Shown here one piece after another: positions 1 to 9,808 of a stretch of DNA of 64,000 nucleotides; position 1 is the first letter of the stretch; the number at the start of each line of letters is the position of its first letter. The notes beneath the pieces are model-generated. The model was not told the origin of the DNA and made no database searches. It worked only from the letters and a program-made list of their open reading frames with translations. The position numbers and the translations under genes were made by a program. This stretch comes from Butyricimonas sp. Marseille-P3923 (GTDB lineage Bacteria; Bacteroidota; Bacteroidia; Bacteroidales; Marinifilaceae), in contig NZ_FXXL01000006.1 in NCBI RefSeq assembly GCF_900184685.1, positions 1,116,001 through 1,180,000 of the forward strand, written 5' to 3'.

Positions 1-824
1 TACCTGTTGTCGCCCGAATTGAGCCGGGAGAATATAAAGCAACTTTAATAACAGCTTCAGGAAGTACGATCTCTTTGCTTCCTTCGAATCAAGAAGATAT
101 TCAGGTGGACGAGAATATTTCGGTGACGAACGGACAGGACGGAATAGCTTATGACAATGTAAAAGGTTCGGTTGGGTCATTACAATACAATACGTTGCAG
201 ACGTCCAGGGGTGGAGAATATGCGGTGACATTATCGGACGGTACGCGGGTGTATTTGAATGCCGCATCGGAAATGAAGTATCCCGTGATGTTTGATGAGC
301 GAAAGAGAGAGGTGTATTTGTCGGGAGAGGCTTATTTCGAGGTGACGAAAGACACGAACAGACCTTTTTATGTTGTAACGGATGCTGTACGGGTGAAAGT
401 CTATGGTACGAAATTTAACGTGAATACATACAGTACCCGGGGGATTCAAACCGTGTTGGTCTCCGGTAAGGTGGGGGTTCGTGGAAAAGGTTCGAGTGAA
501 GAATATATGATGAAGCCTTCGCAATTGGCAGAGTTTAATGACAAGGGTGTGTTTAAGGGTATTCGGGAGGTGAACCCCACGGCTTACACGGCCTGGCGAG
601 ACGGGCGTTTTGTTTTTGAAAACGAGAGTCTGGAAGAGATATTGAATAGCTTGTCCCGTTGGTATAATGTAGATATTATCTACGGAAATGAGGAAGTGAA
701 GAGGTATCATTTTACCGGGCATATGGAAAAATATGAAAGTATAGATATTTTTTTAAGGGCGATTAGTAAAATGGTGGGGGTAGATTTTACTATAAAAGAT
801 AAAATAATAATAGTGACAGAATAA
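1..824 (+). CDS. FecR-family anti-sigma factor, 5' end outside window
   Basis: C-terminal part of an inner-membrane anti-sigma factor that holds an ECF sigma factor until the partner SusC receptor signals. The frame is open to the left edge (from base 3 it reads PVVARIEPGEYKATL), so the first ATG- or TTG-like codon at 75 is not the start. The FecR core is visible as 'RGGEYAVTLSDGTRVYLNA', then 'GEAYFEV', 'VYGTKFNVNTY' and 'LVSGKVGV', followed by the C-terminal STN-like domain (DUF4974) from 'RFVFENESLEEILNSLSRWY' to the stop. It closely resembles the complete FecR at 14571. The N-terminal cytoplasmic part and membrane helix lie outside the window, as must its sigma factor. Followed by a hairpin and a SusC gene. 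Confidence 0.93.
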   Translation, partial: PVVARIEPGEYKATLITASGSTISLLPSNQEDIQVDENISVTNGQDGIAYDNVKGSVGSLQYNTLQTSRGGEYAVTLSDGTRVYLNAASEMKYPVMFDERKREVYLSGEAYFEVTKDTNRPFYVVTDAVRVKVYGTKFNVNTYSTRGIQTVLVSGKVGVRGKGSSEEYMMKPSQLAEFNDKGVFKGIREVNPTAYTAWRDGRFVFENESLEEILNSLSRWYNVDIIYGNEEVKRYHFTGHMEKYESIDIFLRAISKMVGVDFTIKDKIIIVTE

Positions 825-829
825 AGAAA

Positions 830-857
830 AACGGAGAATGTTGACGCATTCCCCGTT
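830..857 (+). other. hairpin between fecR and susC
   Basis: Arms AACGGAGAATG (830-840) and CATTCCCCGTT (847-857) pair over 11 bp with one G:U pair and a 6-nt loop. No T-tract follows, so it is more likely an attenuator or an RNA-processing site than a full terminator. The second FecR/SusC junction (15709-15737) also carries a hairpin directly after the fecR stop. The role is inference. Confidence 0.5.
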
Positions 858-927
858 GTAACAACAGCGGCAGAGTAGTCCTAGAAAAACGCACTGTCGC
901 TAATAATAATCTTAATAATGCAAATAT

Positions 928-3900
928 ATGAGAAAAAAATGGTTATGCCAACTTCTGGGTGGGCATAGAAAACGAAAAGTCTTATTAATGATGAAACTTT
1001 GTATTTCTTTGATGCTGTTTTTCACGTTAGGTTTGTCAGCATCGACATTAGGTCAACAAGAACGAGTAAACCTTAATTTGAAAGATGTTTCCATTAAGGT
1101 ATTGTTTGATGAGATTCAAAAACAGACGGATCTGTCTTTCGTGTTTAACACGGAACAGACGGAGAAGTTAGGTGTGTTCTCCGTGCAGGCAATAAATGAA
1201 ACGGTAGAGAGTGTATTGCGTAGGGTATTAAAGAATATCGGAATGATGTTTGAGTTTGACGGGGGATTGATTATTGTTCGTCCGGAGCCGGAAAAGAAAA
1301 GCGTGGAGAAACTTGCGCTTACCGGAAGCGTGAAGGATGAAAAGGGAGAAACGCTGCCGGGTGTGACCATTCGGATTAAAAACACCACATTAGGATTCGT
1401 GACGGACGTGGATGGTAATTTCAAATTTGATATTCCAAAACAGGATACGATTATCTTGATTTTCTCTTTCGTGGGGTACAAAACGCAAGAGTTTCAGGTG
1501 AAGAACGAGAAGCCGATCGTGATCGTGTTGAAAGAGGATGTGGCGGTGATGGATGAAGTGGTTGTTACCGGTATCTTCACGAAAGCGAAGGAGAGTTACA
1601 CGGGTGCCGTGACGACGATTACTGCGAAGGATTTGCAGCGGGTGGGAAACCGGAATCTGGTGTCTTCCATCCGGAATATAGACCCGAGTTTCAATATCGC
1701 CGAGAATATCACGATCGGTTCGGACCCGAATAAGTTGCCCGATATCACGGTGCGCGGTACTTCCAGTTTGGATGTCGGGGTGAAGGATTTACAGGAGGGA
1801 ACGCGAAGCACGGCGAATCTGCCTTTATTTATCATGGACGGGTTCGAAATTTCATTGGAGCGTATGATGGACTTGGATGAGAATCAAGTGGAGAGTATCA
1901 CCTTGTTGAAGGATGCGAGTGCCACGGCCATGTACGGGACGCGCGGGGCGAACGGTGTGGTTGTTATCGTGACGAAAAAACCGGAACCGGGACGTATCCG
2001 GGTGACTTATAAAGGAAGTCTGAATATAGAGGCTCCGGATCTAACCTCGTATAATTTGCTGAATGCGCGGGAAAAACTGGAATACGAATGGGCTGCCGGT
2101 TTGTACGATGACGAGGAGCCCGAAACGATGCAAGAGTTGTGGAATCTCTATAACCAACGTAAGATGGATGCGGAAAGAGGTGTGAACACCTATTGGTTGA
2201 AATACCCGGTAAGGACAGGAGTCGGACATAAGCATAGCTTGCGTGCAGAAGGAGGCGATGAAATCTACCGTTACGCTGTCGGATTGTCATATAATGATAT
2301 TGCCGGAGCGATGAAAGGCTCTAACCGGAAGACACTAAACGGGAATGTATTTCTCTCGTACAAGTATAATAATTTGACATTCCAGAATGATCTACAGGTA
2401 TCTTTCAATCGTTCTTATAACTCACCTTACGGCACCTTTAATGACTTTGCGAAAATTAATTCTTATTGGAGCCCGTATGATGAAGACGGGAATCTCGTAA
2501 TGACATTGGAAGATTATCAATATGCGACGGTTAAGGATAAAAATACCGTGTATAACCCGCTTTATAACGCGAAATTACCGAGTAAAGACGAGAGCCGGTA
2601 TACGCAAATTCAAAATAATTTTGCTATAGAGTGGCAGGTACTGCCGGAATTATCTTTGCGAGGACGTTTGGGTATTACTTCCAGAACAGATCGTTCGGAT
2701 AAATATAAATCTGCCAAACACACGGATTTTGCCAAATATTCGGAATCGGATTCCGATCGGAAAGGGACTTATACTTACGGAACGGGTGAAGCATTTAATT
2801 ATGAGGCGGATTTCACACTTAACTACTCGAAGGTCTTTGCAGAAAAACATCAGGTGTATGTTGGTTTGGGATATAATTTCGCGCAAGAGAAAGATGAGTT
2901 TTTCACGATTGTGGCGGAAGGGATTTCCAATATAAATATGGATTTCCTGGGTATGGCAAGTAAGTACGAGAAAGAAGGTAGCCCGAAGGGTACCGAAAGT
3001 TTTTCAAGGCGACTTGGAGGTCTTGCCAATGCGAACTACACGTATGACCGTCGTTATTTTGTGGACGCTTCAGTCAAAGTGGAAGGCTCTTCCAAATTCG
3101 GTAGCGATAACCGTTTTGCTCCTTTCTGGTCGGTTGGTATCGGGTGGAATATGCATCACGAGGCATTTATGGCGGACAATAAGATACTGAATGTCGCCCG
3201 GTTAAAATTGTCTTATGGTACTTCCGGTTCGCAATCTTTCAACTCTTACCAGGCAATGACAACGTTTAAAGATTACGGTGGTGGTGGTTACCAGGGATGG
3301 TACGGTGTATATATGATTGCTTTAGGTAATGAGGATTTGGGATGGCAGAAAACAAAGCAGTTGAATATCGGGACAGAGTTGGAATTCTTTAATGGTCGGG
3401 TGCGTATCAATGCTGATTACTATAACAAAGTGACGGATGATTTGTTATCCGACATCACGTTGCCTTCCGCGAGCGGTTTCGACAGTTATAAGGCAAACGT
3501 GGGAAAAGTTGCCAATACCGGGGTGGAGTTAGGCGTGAACGTCTACCTGATTCGGGATACGAAACGGGATTTGATATGGCTAGTCGGGGGTACGTTGGCT
3601 CGTAACAAGAATGAAATTAAGAAGATTTCAAATTCATTGGAGTTCTTGAACGAGCAAATGAATAAAGAAGCCGGAGGGAATCCGAGTTTCCTATACAAGG
3701 AAGGACAGTCGATGAACACGATTTTTGCCGTGGAGTCAAAGGGAATCGACCCGAGTAATGGAAAAGAGATTTTTGTTAAGCTGGATGGGACGGAAACTTA
3801 TAAATGGGATGCAAAAGATAAAGTTCCTTGCGGCATTGAAGAACCGAAAATTTGGGGAAATCTGAACACGATGCTTCGCTTCAAGGGTTTCACGTTGAAT

Positions 3901-4293
3901 GCTATTTTCGGTTACCGTTACGGCGGCCAGATGTATAACTACACGTTGGTGAGCCGGGTGGAAAATATTAAACCGTATAATAACGCGGACAAACGCGTGT
4001 TGTACGATCGTTGGAAGGAACCTGGTGATAACGTTTTGTTCAAAAGTGTGCGAAATACTGAAACGACGAATGCTTCAAGTCGTTTCGTGATGGATGAGAA
4101 TACGTTGGAATGTCGTTCTATTTCATTAGGATATGATTGGGATGCACCCTGGTTGGCGAAAGCCGGGATTTCTTATTTGACTGTAACGGGATACATGGAA
4201 GATGTGTTTAGAGTTTCGTCCATAAAGCAAGAGAGAGGTATGACTTACCCCTTCTCGCGTAAGTTCTCACTGGCATTATCCGTTAGATTTTAA
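928..4293 (+). CDS. SusC/RagA-family TonB-dependent receptor with N-terminal STN signalling domain
   Basis: Outer-membrane importer, 1121 aa, powered by TonB and forming a lidded complex with the SusD protein next door. Order of parts: a long basic N-terminus and signal peptide (about 1-43, hydrophobic 'LCISLMLFFTLGLSAS'), an STN domain (about 47-118, 'VNLNLKDVSIKVLFDEIQ'), a carboxypeptidase-D-like repeat (about 130-210, 'LTGSVKDEKGETLPGVTI', ending 'FVGYKTQEF'), the TonB-box-like 'DEVVVTG', a plug domain with 'SITLLKDASATAMYGTRG', then the beta-barrel ending in aromatic 'FSLALSVRF'. The STN domain marks it as a transducer that signals to FecR and an ECF sigma factor. ATG at 928 is used. The substrate cannot be read from the sequence. 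Confidence 0.96.
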   Translation: MRKKWLCQLLGGHRKRKVLLMMKLCISLMLFFTLGLSASTLGQQERVNLNLKDVSIKVLFDEIQKQTDLSFVFNTEQTEKLGVFSVQAINETVESVLRRVLKNIGMMFEFDGGLIIVRPEPEKKSVEKLALTGSVKDEKGETLPGVTIRIKNTTLGFVTDVDGNFKFDIPKQDTIILIFSFVGYKTQEFQVKNEKPIVIVLKEDVAVMDEVVVTGIFTKAKESYTGAVTTITAKDLQRVGNRNLVSSIRNIDPSFNIAENITIGSDPNKLPDITVRGTSSLDVGVKDLQEGTRSTANLPLFIMDGFEISLERMMDLDENQVESITLLKDASATAMYGTRGANGVVVIVTKKPEPGRIRVTYKGSLNIEAPDLTSYNLLNAREKLEYEWAAGLYDDEEPETMQELWNLYNQRKMDAERGVNTYWLKYPVRTGVGHKHSLRAEGGDEIYRYAVGLSYNDIAGAMKGSNRKTLNGNVFLSYKYNNLTFQNDLQVSFNRSYNSPYGTFNDFAKINSYWSPYDEDGNLVMTLEDYQYATVKDKNTVYNPLYNAKLPSKDESRYTQIQNNFAIEWQVLPELSLRGRLGITSRTDRSDKYKSAKHTDFAKYSESDSDRKGTYTYGTGEAFNYEADFTLNYSKVFAEKHQVYVGLGYNFAQEKDEFFTIVAEGISNINMDFLGMASKYEKEGSPKGTESFSRRLGGLANANYTYDRRYFVDASVKVEGSSKFGSDNRFAPFWSVGIGWNMHHEAFMADNKILNVARLKLSYGTSGSQSFNSYQAMTTFKDYGGGGYQGWYGVYMIALGNEDLGWQKTKQLNIGTELEFFNGRVRINADYYNKVTDDLLSDITLPSASGFDSYKANVGKVANTGVELGVNVYLIRDTKRDLIWLVGGTLARNKNEIKKISNSLEFLNEQMNKEAGGNPSFLYKEGQSMNTIFAVESKGIDPSNGKEIFVKLDGTETYKWDAKDKVPCGIEEPKIWGNLNTMLRFKGFTLNAIFGYRYGGQMYNYTLVSRVENIKPYNNADKRVLYDRWKEPGDNVLFKSVRNTETTNASSRFVMDENTLECRSISLGYDWDAPWLAKAGISYLTVTGYMEDVFRVSSIKQERGMTYPFSRKFSLALSVRF

Positions 4294-4305
4294 ATAATTT
4301 AGATT

Positions 4306-5814
4306 ATGGGAAATATTATAAAAAAGAAATATGGCTATATTCTGTTGGTGTTGTTTGCGATAAGCTCGGGATGTAGTGATTGGCTAGATGTAAGTCCTCG
4401 TAATGAGATGAAAGAGGAGGAGATGTATAAAAATGAGGAGGGGTTTAAAAGTGCATTGATGGGGGCGTACGTCCAATTGGCAGAAAAGGATCTTTATGGT
4501 AGGGATGCTTCGATGTATTTGCCGGAGTTGTTAGCACAGCATTGGACGATTCCTACAAGTAATACTCAATTAAGATACAATATGAGTAATTTTAATTACA
4601 CGCACGAGACTGTTGAAAAAGCTCTTGAAACGCTTTGGAAAAAGTATTATCAATGTATTGTGCATTTAAACAATGTGCTGGGTAATCTGGAAACGACAGG
4701 GGTGAGTTTCAGCAACGGGAATAAAGAGTTGATTAAAGGTGAAGCGTTGGGATTGAGGGGCTTTCTTCACTTGGAGATTTTACGTTTTTTCGGGCCTATC
4801 CCTGGCGATGGGGCAAACGGATTGCCGGCTATCCCGTACCAAGAAGAGATGACGAAAGATCCCGGTAAGTTGGTATCAATTACTTACGAAAAGGTATGTG
4901 AAAAGATCATTCGGGATTTGAACGCTGCCGAGGAGTTCTTGAGCAAGGATCCTATCGTGTTCGGTTCGAACGATCAGTTGAACCGGATGTACGCAGATTC
5001 TGAATGGGAAGGAAAGCCTCAGGACGAGTGGCAGTTTTATCGTCAGGTACGTTTTAATTATTATGCTGTAAAAGGAGCGAAAGCCCGATTCTATCATTGG
5101 ATCGGGGATAAAGAAAATGCGGTGAAGTACGCGAAAGAGGTGATTGAGGCTAAAAATACGGATGAGACCTCAAAGTTCGAACTGACGACGGAATCAATAT
5201 ATAGTACGATATTCAAAGGAAGTAATCTGGTGATGAAGTCGGAACACCTTTTCGGGGTACATAACCCCAAACATCAAACTATTTTGCAATCTTTGTTTAA
5301 AGATGCACCCCCTTTATTAACTCAAACTGTGGCAAATATCAATACAGCATATGAAAGCACAGTACATCCGGATGATATAAGATATAAGGTGAATGTTAAG
5401 CCCGGGCGTTATTGGGAAGAAAAGACCTATCAGAATAATGTAAAAGCAGTCCATTTCTGGAAATATACCGGAAATGACCTATACGCTCCGTTAAATGTAG
5501 TGCCATTGCTTCGTTTGTCTGAAATGTATTTAATATTGATTGAGGATTTACCATTGTCTTCTGTCGGAGAGTATTTTAAAGCGTATCGCGTGTCGAGAAG
5601 TTTGGATGTCTCTATTGATAATTCGTTGATAACGGAGCAAGATGTTTCGGAGCGATTGGAGAAGGAGTATCGAAAAGAGTTCTTCGGTGAGGGACAGATG
5701 TGGTTCTTTTACAAGAAGCATAATTTTACCAGATTCTCTTGGCCTAAGACTAGAACGATTAAAGAAGAGGTTTATATGTTGCCTATTCCTAAGAGTCAAA
5801 GTGTGTTTGAATAG
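4306..5814 (+). CDS. SusD/RagB-family nutrient-binding outer-membrane lipoprotein
   Basis: Surface lipoprotein of 502 aa that forms the lid of the adjacent SusC channel and binds the ligand. A lipobox ends at Cys23 ('LFAISSGCSDWLDV'), followed by the SusD start 'DWLDVSPRNEMKEEEMYKNE'. TPR-like helices follow ('KGEALGLRGFLHLEILRFFGPIP'), and the family's C-terminal signature is seen in 'RLEKEYRKEFFGEGQMWFFYKKH'. It starts 12 bp after the SusC stop, so the two genes are surely cotranscribed. Length is normal for the family. The ligand is unknown; the neighbouring genes argue against a plain glycan locus because no glycoside hydrolase or lyase is present. Confidence 0.95.
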   Translation: MGNIIKKKYGYILLVLFAISSGCSDWLDVSPRNEMKEEEMYKNEEGFKSALMGAYVQLAEKDLYGRDASMYLPELLAQHWTIPTSNTQLRYNMSNFNYTHETVEKALETLWKKYYQCIVHLNNVLGNLETTGVSFSNGNKELIKGEALGLRGFLHLEILRFFGPIPGDGANGLPAIPYQEEMTKDPGKLVSITYEKVCEKIIRDLNAAEEFLSKDPIVFGSNDQLNRMYADSEWEGKPQDEWQFYRQVRFNYYAVKGAKARFYHWIGDKENAVKYAKEVIEAKNTDETSKFELTTESIYSTIFKGSNLVMKSEHLFGVHNPKHQTILQSLFKDAPPLLTQTVANINTAYESTVHPDDIRYKVNVKPGRYWEEKTYQNNVKAVHFWKYTGNDLYAPLNVVPLLRLSEMYLILIEDLPLSSVGEYFKAYRVSRSLDVSIDNSLITEQDVSERLEKEYRKEFFGEGQMWFFYKKHNFTRFSWPKTRTIKEEVYMLPIPKSQSVFE

Positions 5815-5827
5815 TAAATGAGATATT

Positions 5828-6580
5828 ATGAGAATAATTAATGCAAGTATATTGATATTCCTGCTGGTTGTTAGTATCGCCGGTTGTGAAAAAGAGACGG
5901 GGTTGAGATACGGGGATGTTCCTGCGCTCTATTTTAAGTATTCCGATAATTTGGATGAAATCTACCAAAGAGATAGTTTGGACCATTCTTTTTTCTTGGT
6001 ACCGAAAGAGGAGATGCGGGATACCGTTTTGATTTATATTCTCACCATGGGCAATCCGGCGGATGATGATCGACCTTTCGAGTTGGTACTGGCAAATGCC
6101 GGACAACCGAAGGCTGCCGTGCCGGGAAAGCATTTTGTCGCTTTCGATGATCCGGAAATGAAGGAGCATTTTAAGATTTCTAAAGGTGCGGTAGGTGTCG
6201 ATTTCCCGTTGATCGTTTTGCGTGATCCTTCTTTAGACACGGATACGATACGTTTTGAGTTGAAACTTGTGGAAAACTCTTATTTTAAAACGGGTATTGA
6301 TGCCTGGACGCGGTTTGTTGTAAAGACAACCTCTCAGGCAACAAAACCGGCGAACTGGAATACGCTTTGGAGGTATCATTTCGGGTTGTCATGGGGAACC
6401 GAAAAGATGAGGTTTATTATAACGATGGTCGGTTTGACAGATTTTGATACAAGGCCGGAATCGGGGTATGCCGCTTATTTAAGTGCCAAAGCAAAGCAAA
6501 AGTTGTTAGAGTATAACGCCGCGCATCCTAAGAAGCCGTTAGCAGAGGCAGATGGAACATTAGTAACCTTTGATAATTAG
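5828..6580 (+). CDS. DUF4843 domain-containing lipoprotein
   Basis: Surface or periplasmic lipoprotein of 250 aa with a lipobox at 'LLVVSIAGCEKETGLRYG' (Cys20). The start of the mature protein, 'YGDVPALYFKYSDNLDEIYQRDSLDHSFFLVPKEEMRDTV', and the later 'LVENSYFKTGIDAWTRF' match the DUF4843 family, which accompanies SusC/SusD pairs in Bacteroidota. The fold is predicted to be immunoglobulin-like beta; no enzyme motif is seen. The ATG lies 14 bp after the SusD stop, and the gene stops 7 bp before the next start. It is probably an accessory ligand-binding subunit (inference). A paralogue sits at the same place in the second locus (20664). Confidence 0.85.
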   Translation: MRIINASILIFLLVVSIAGCEKETGLRYGDVPALYFKYSDNLDEIYQRDSLDHSFFLVPKEEMRDTVLIYILTMGNPADDDRPFELVLANAGQPKAAVPGKHFVAFDDPEMKEHFKISKGAVGVDFPLIVLRDPSLDTDTIRFELKLVENSYFKTGIDAWTRFVVKTTSQATKPANWNTLWRYHFGLSWGTEKMRFIITMVGLTDFDTRPESGYAAYLSAKAKQKLLEYNAAHPKKPLAEADGTLVTFDN

Positions 6581-6587
6581 AAGATTT

Positions 6588-8093
6588 ATGAGACTAAGAA
6601 ATATATTAATAGCCTTGGTAATGGCTGTGTTACTTCAAGGTGTATATTCATGTATTGATGACAAGGGAAATTATAGTTATATTGACAAGGAGACTTTATT
6701 CCCGGTAACTATTTCCGGTTTTAAAGATACGACCGTGGTCATGCGTACAGTTTTGAATATAGATCCGGTATTGGACAATATGGATGATACGTCGCGTTAT
6801 ATCCATTTATGGTATGCTTTACCCACTGATGTGGCGGGATACACCCCGAAGCGTGACACCTTATCTTTGGAGAAAAAACTATCATTTACAGTAACCTATG
6901 AGACGGGTACTTACAAATTAGTGTACGAGTTGCGCGACCCGAAGTTGGACATCTACACGTATAAAGACGTACGATTGACGGTACAGTCGGATCTTGGTAC
7001 CGGATGGTATATATTGAAAGAAGAAAACGGAGAGACAGATATTGATTATGTGACAGAAGAAGGTGTGCTGAAAGAGAATCTGCTTGCTTCTTCCGAGCAG
7101 GAACGTATGAAGGGGAAACCTGTAAAGATGTATTATCAATCTTCACGTTATTCTGTTGACGTGGAGAATCCGGACGGGACAGTCACGAGATTATCGAATC
7201 AAAGAGCATTTCACGTGTTGAGCGATCAGGACATGAGGACTTTTAATGCGGATAACATGGGGATGTTTTATGATTATGAACATTATTTTTATGAAACACC
7301 TGAAGTATGCCATCCTCAAAATTTCGGTGTGGGAGGTAGTTATTATTATTATGCGATTAACGCGGGAAAACTTCATTCGCTATATACTATGTCCGCTAAT
7401 AATGGTAAACTGGGGTATGCGAGACCGGGAATGTATGAATTGCATTCTGATATGTTACTAAGTATGAATGCTGCAATGGTATTCGATAAAACAACTTCTA
7501 CATTTTATAATTCATCGGCCGGGGGCACAACAATTGATGTATTCGGTAATGCCCCGGCGGGTAGTGTTTCTTCTACTGAAATGGACACGGATTTGATTTG
7601 TTTGCTGACGAAAAAAATAGCAAACACCAGTACAGGTTATGCCCTAATGAAGAATAAGAATAAAGATGAATATTATTTGTTTAATGTCTCGCATTCCATG
7701 TCGGGATATCCCTTTACGTCAGTTGATACGGTTCCATTGAATTGTGAAATACTAGATGCCGAGGTGAGGGGAGCTTCAATATACGCGAGTGCGATATATT
7801 ACGCGAAGTCGAAAGGTGACGGTGATGTGTTGAAGGTGTATAAAGATTCTCGTGAAGAGATTCGTGAGAGTGAATTAATCTCCTTCCCGGGAGAAAAGAT
7901 CGCTTATATCGAGAATATAGAATCTCCTTGGGGAGTTACGCCGGCTTATAATCGTTTACTTATTTTGACAAATAGTTCTGCAGGTTGGAAATTGTATCTG
8001 TATGATACGGTAGGGCAAACCCCGGAACTTGAGGAAACCCCTGTACTCGTTTATTCGGGTAGAGGTAAGGCAGGGTACGCGATATTGCGTTAA
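6588..8093 (+). CDS. PKD-like family lipoprotein
   Basis: Lipoprotein of 501 aa with lipobox 'LLQGVYSCIDDKGNYSYID'. The ATG at 6588 gives a proper signal peptide (MRLRNILIALVMAV); the in-frame TTG at 6570 lies inside the upstream gene and is rejected. The N-terminal 150 residues look like the PKD-like beta domain ('VTISGFKDTTVVMRTVLNIDP', 'TGTYKLVYELRDPKLDIYTYKD'); the rest resembles a beta-propeller-like surface protein ('GTGWYILKEENGETDIDYV'). Such lipoproteins travel with DUF4843 and SusC/SusD genes and are thought to sit on the surface complex. No catalytic residues are recognised. The paralogue in the second locus is at 21416. Confidence 0.8.
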   Translation: MRLRNILIALVMAVLLQGVYSCIDDKGNYSYIDKETLFPVTISGFKDTTVVMRTVLNIDPVLDNMDDTSRYIHLWYALPTDVAGYTPKRDTLSLEKKLSFTVTYETGTYKLVYELRDPKLDIYTYKDVRLTVQSDLGTGWYILKEENGETDIDYVTEEGVLKENLLASSEQERMKGKPVKMYYQSSRYSVDVENPDGTVTRLSNQRAFHVLSDQDMRTFNADNMGMFYDYEHYFYETPEVCHPQNFGVGGSYYYYAINAGKLHSLYTMSANNGKLGYARPGMYELHSDMLLSMNAAMVFDKTTSTFYNSSAGGTTIDVFGNAPAGSVSSTEMDTDLICLLTKKIANTSTGYALMKNKNKDEYYLFNVSHSMSGYPFTSVDTVPLNCEILDAEVRGASIYASAIYYAKSKGDGDVLKVYKDSREEIRESELISFPGEKIAYIENIESPWGVTPAYNRLLILTNSSAGWKLYLYDTVGQTPELEETPVLVYSGRGKAGYAILR

Positions 8094-8144
8094 TCGTTTT
8101 ACCTCTGTTGAAAGCGCTAGAAATTCAAAGAGAAACAGGATAAG

Positions 8145-8180
8145 AGGAGGGAGTAAAATATTATTTTTAAACTCCCTCCT
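8145..8180 (+). terminator. hairpin after the first SusC/SusD operon
   Basis: Perfect 10-bp arms AGGAGGGAGT (8145-8154) and ACTCCCTCCT (8171-8180) with an AT-rich 16-nt loop, 52 bp after the PKD-like lipoprotein stop. The following T-run is weak (AGCTTTACT), so termination may be partial. The next 140 bases to the TlpA-like gene hold no gene that I can see. Confidence 0.55.
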
Positions 8181-8320
8181 AGCTTTACTCTATTGATCTC
8201 GAATAGTTTGAGCCGGTTTGAGGTTGATAGGCCGTGAAGCCGGTGAAGATTTTTTTATGTTAGAACGGAATTTAGGACTCTCTATTAATTCTTTTATTTG
8301 AAATCTAATCAATACGGTTT

Positions 8321-9679
8321 ATGAAGAGAATCAGTTTGTTATTGTTATCAATTTGTATAGGTACAGTCGTGTGTGCCCAAAAATACACGGAAATAAAAGG
8401 TTTTGTGAAAGATGATCGTTTGAAAGAGATCCATCTTTATCGTGTGGCGGATGGTGTCTCTCATCTTTATGCTTCCACGAAAGTGGCGGAAGACGGATCG
8501 TACGGTTTTCTCTTTTCTCCGCCGGGACCGGCTTTTTATACTTTGGGTAATGATCAAATGGATTTTGTGATTTACGTGAGGGGGAACGACAAGATTCATA
8601 TTGATATCTTGGAGAATAAAGCTGAATTGGGGAGGAAAAGCACGAAAGAGAATATCGCTTTATACATGTGGGAAGATTTTGCTGCCGACGTGCGATTAAA
8701 AGCAGTTTATTTTAACCGGACTAAAAGTGATTACAGGGATTTCTTCCCGGAATTCACCGTGTTCGTGTCTAAGATAGATTCAATCAAGAGGAAGATTAAA
8801 AGTAAAAATGCTGCATTTGACGCTTTATTGAAAAAGAAAATTGATTATGACGTTGATTATTACGCGGCTTATTTCTTGCGAACACCGAGAGTTGTTCATC
8901 CCGAACGTGCGGATTGGCCGGAGTTTTATACCACGATTATTTCTGACGATAAGTTCACGACAGACGAAGTGTTGCAGTTCCCTCAAGGAGTTCGGATGCT
9001 TGATATGTATGCAAACTTTGGGCGGATTTCTTCGGATAAGAAATATTCGAGTTTGGAGGAGTATCAAGATGCCTGTTTGGGATATTTAAAAAACGATCGC
9101 TTGAAAGGAGAATATTTGGTGCATAATGTTTTCCCGGGTATAAAGAACTATAATCAGTATTTGAGTACGTTGAATCGTTTTGAAAAATATTTGGCTACTT
9201 CTTCTCAAAAGGCTCGCGTGGAAGCTATCGGGGCCGCGTTATATGAAACGGCTCCCGGTAAAACGGCAGCAGACTTTACTTATCCGGATGTGAATGGAAA
9301 AGACGTGTCATTATCTGATTTTAAAGGGAGAGTGGTATTGGTGGATGTGTGGGCAACGTGGTGTGGTCCGTGCCGAGGTGAAACTCCCCATCTGAAGAAA
9401 CTTGAAGAAGAAATGCACGGGGCAGACATCGTTTTCCTTGGCGTATCCGTGGATGAAGCAAAAGATAAACAGAAGTGGCTGGACTTTATCCGAAAAGAAG
9501 GCATGGGAGGTATTCAGGTACACGCCTCGGGATGGAGTAAAATCACGAAGGATTACAAGATAGAAGGTATCCCCCGCTTTATGGTCTTCGATAAAAACGG
9601 GAATATTGTTTCGATAGATGCCCCTCGTCCGTCTTCTCCGGAATTAAAAAAGATGTTGGAAACGGAATTAAAAAAGTGA
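8321..9679 (+). CDS. TlpA-like thioredoxin-domain protein, periplasmic
   Basis: Exported thiol-disulfide protein of 452 aa. An ordinary signal peptide ends at about residue 19 ('SICIGTVVCAQ'). The N-terminal 100 residues ('TEIKGFVKDDRLKEIHLYR') are a beta-rich region like the DUF4369-type domains that precede TlpA in Bacteroidota, then a helical linker of about 180 residues. The thioredoxin-like domain runs from about 315 to the end, with 'AADFTYPDVNGKDVSLSDFKG', the redox motif WCGPC (Cys348/Cys351) and the cis-proline stretch 'IEGIPRFMVFDKNG'. All catalytic features are intact. It sits 227 bp after the PKD-like gene, beyond a hairpin, but on the same strand and in the same cargo position as the thioredoxin of the second locus, which suggests a reducing step on imported ligand (inference). 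Confidence 0.9.
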   Translation: MKRISLLLLSICIGTVVCAQKYTEIKGFVKDDRLKEIHLYRVADGVSHLYASTKVAEDGSYGFLFSPPGPAFYTLGNDQMDFVIYVRGNDKIHIDILENKAELGRKSTKENIALYMWEDFAADVRLKAVYFNRTKSDYRDFFPEFTVFVSKIDSIKRKIKSKNAAFDALLKKKIDYDVDYYAAYFLRTPRVVHPERADWPEFYTTIISDDKFTTDEVLQFPQGVRMLDMYANFGRISSDKKYSSLEEYQDACLGYLKNDRLKGEYLVHNVFPGIKNYNQYLSTLNRFEKYLATSSQKARVEAIGAALYETAPGKTAADFTYPDVNGKDVSLSDFKGRVVLVDVWATWCGPCRGETPHLKKLEEEMHGADIVFLGVSVDEAKDKQKWLDFIRKEGMGGIQVHASGWSKITKDYKIEGIPRFMVFDKNGNIVSIDAPRPSSPELKKMLETELKK

Positions 9680-9709
9680 TTGTTTCGTACGATAAAATTT
9701 AGAATTTTC

Positions 9710-9808
9710 TCAAAAGTCTATAAGGGTTATAATGTCAGATTACGATAACATTTAACGTGTAGGCATATTGTTATTGTTGAAGGCTTGATGGAACTTATAG
9801 ACTTTTGA
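9710..9808. repeat. 15-bp perfect inverted repeat with 69-bp spacer
   Basis: TCAAAAGTCTATAAG at 9710-9724 is repeated as its exact reverse complement at 9794-9808. Inside the spacer CGATAACAT and TTGTTATTG can also partly pair, so the RNA could form one long branched stem. It lies 31 bp after the TlpA-like gene. It may be a terminator, a small mobile element or an operator; no other copy was seen in the window. Confidence 0.55.

Noticed and set aside
6570-6587. Earlier TTG start of the PKD-like lipoprotein
   Set aside because: It overlaps the preceding gene's end and puts charged residues before an otherwise perfect signal peptide; ATG at 6588 fits better.
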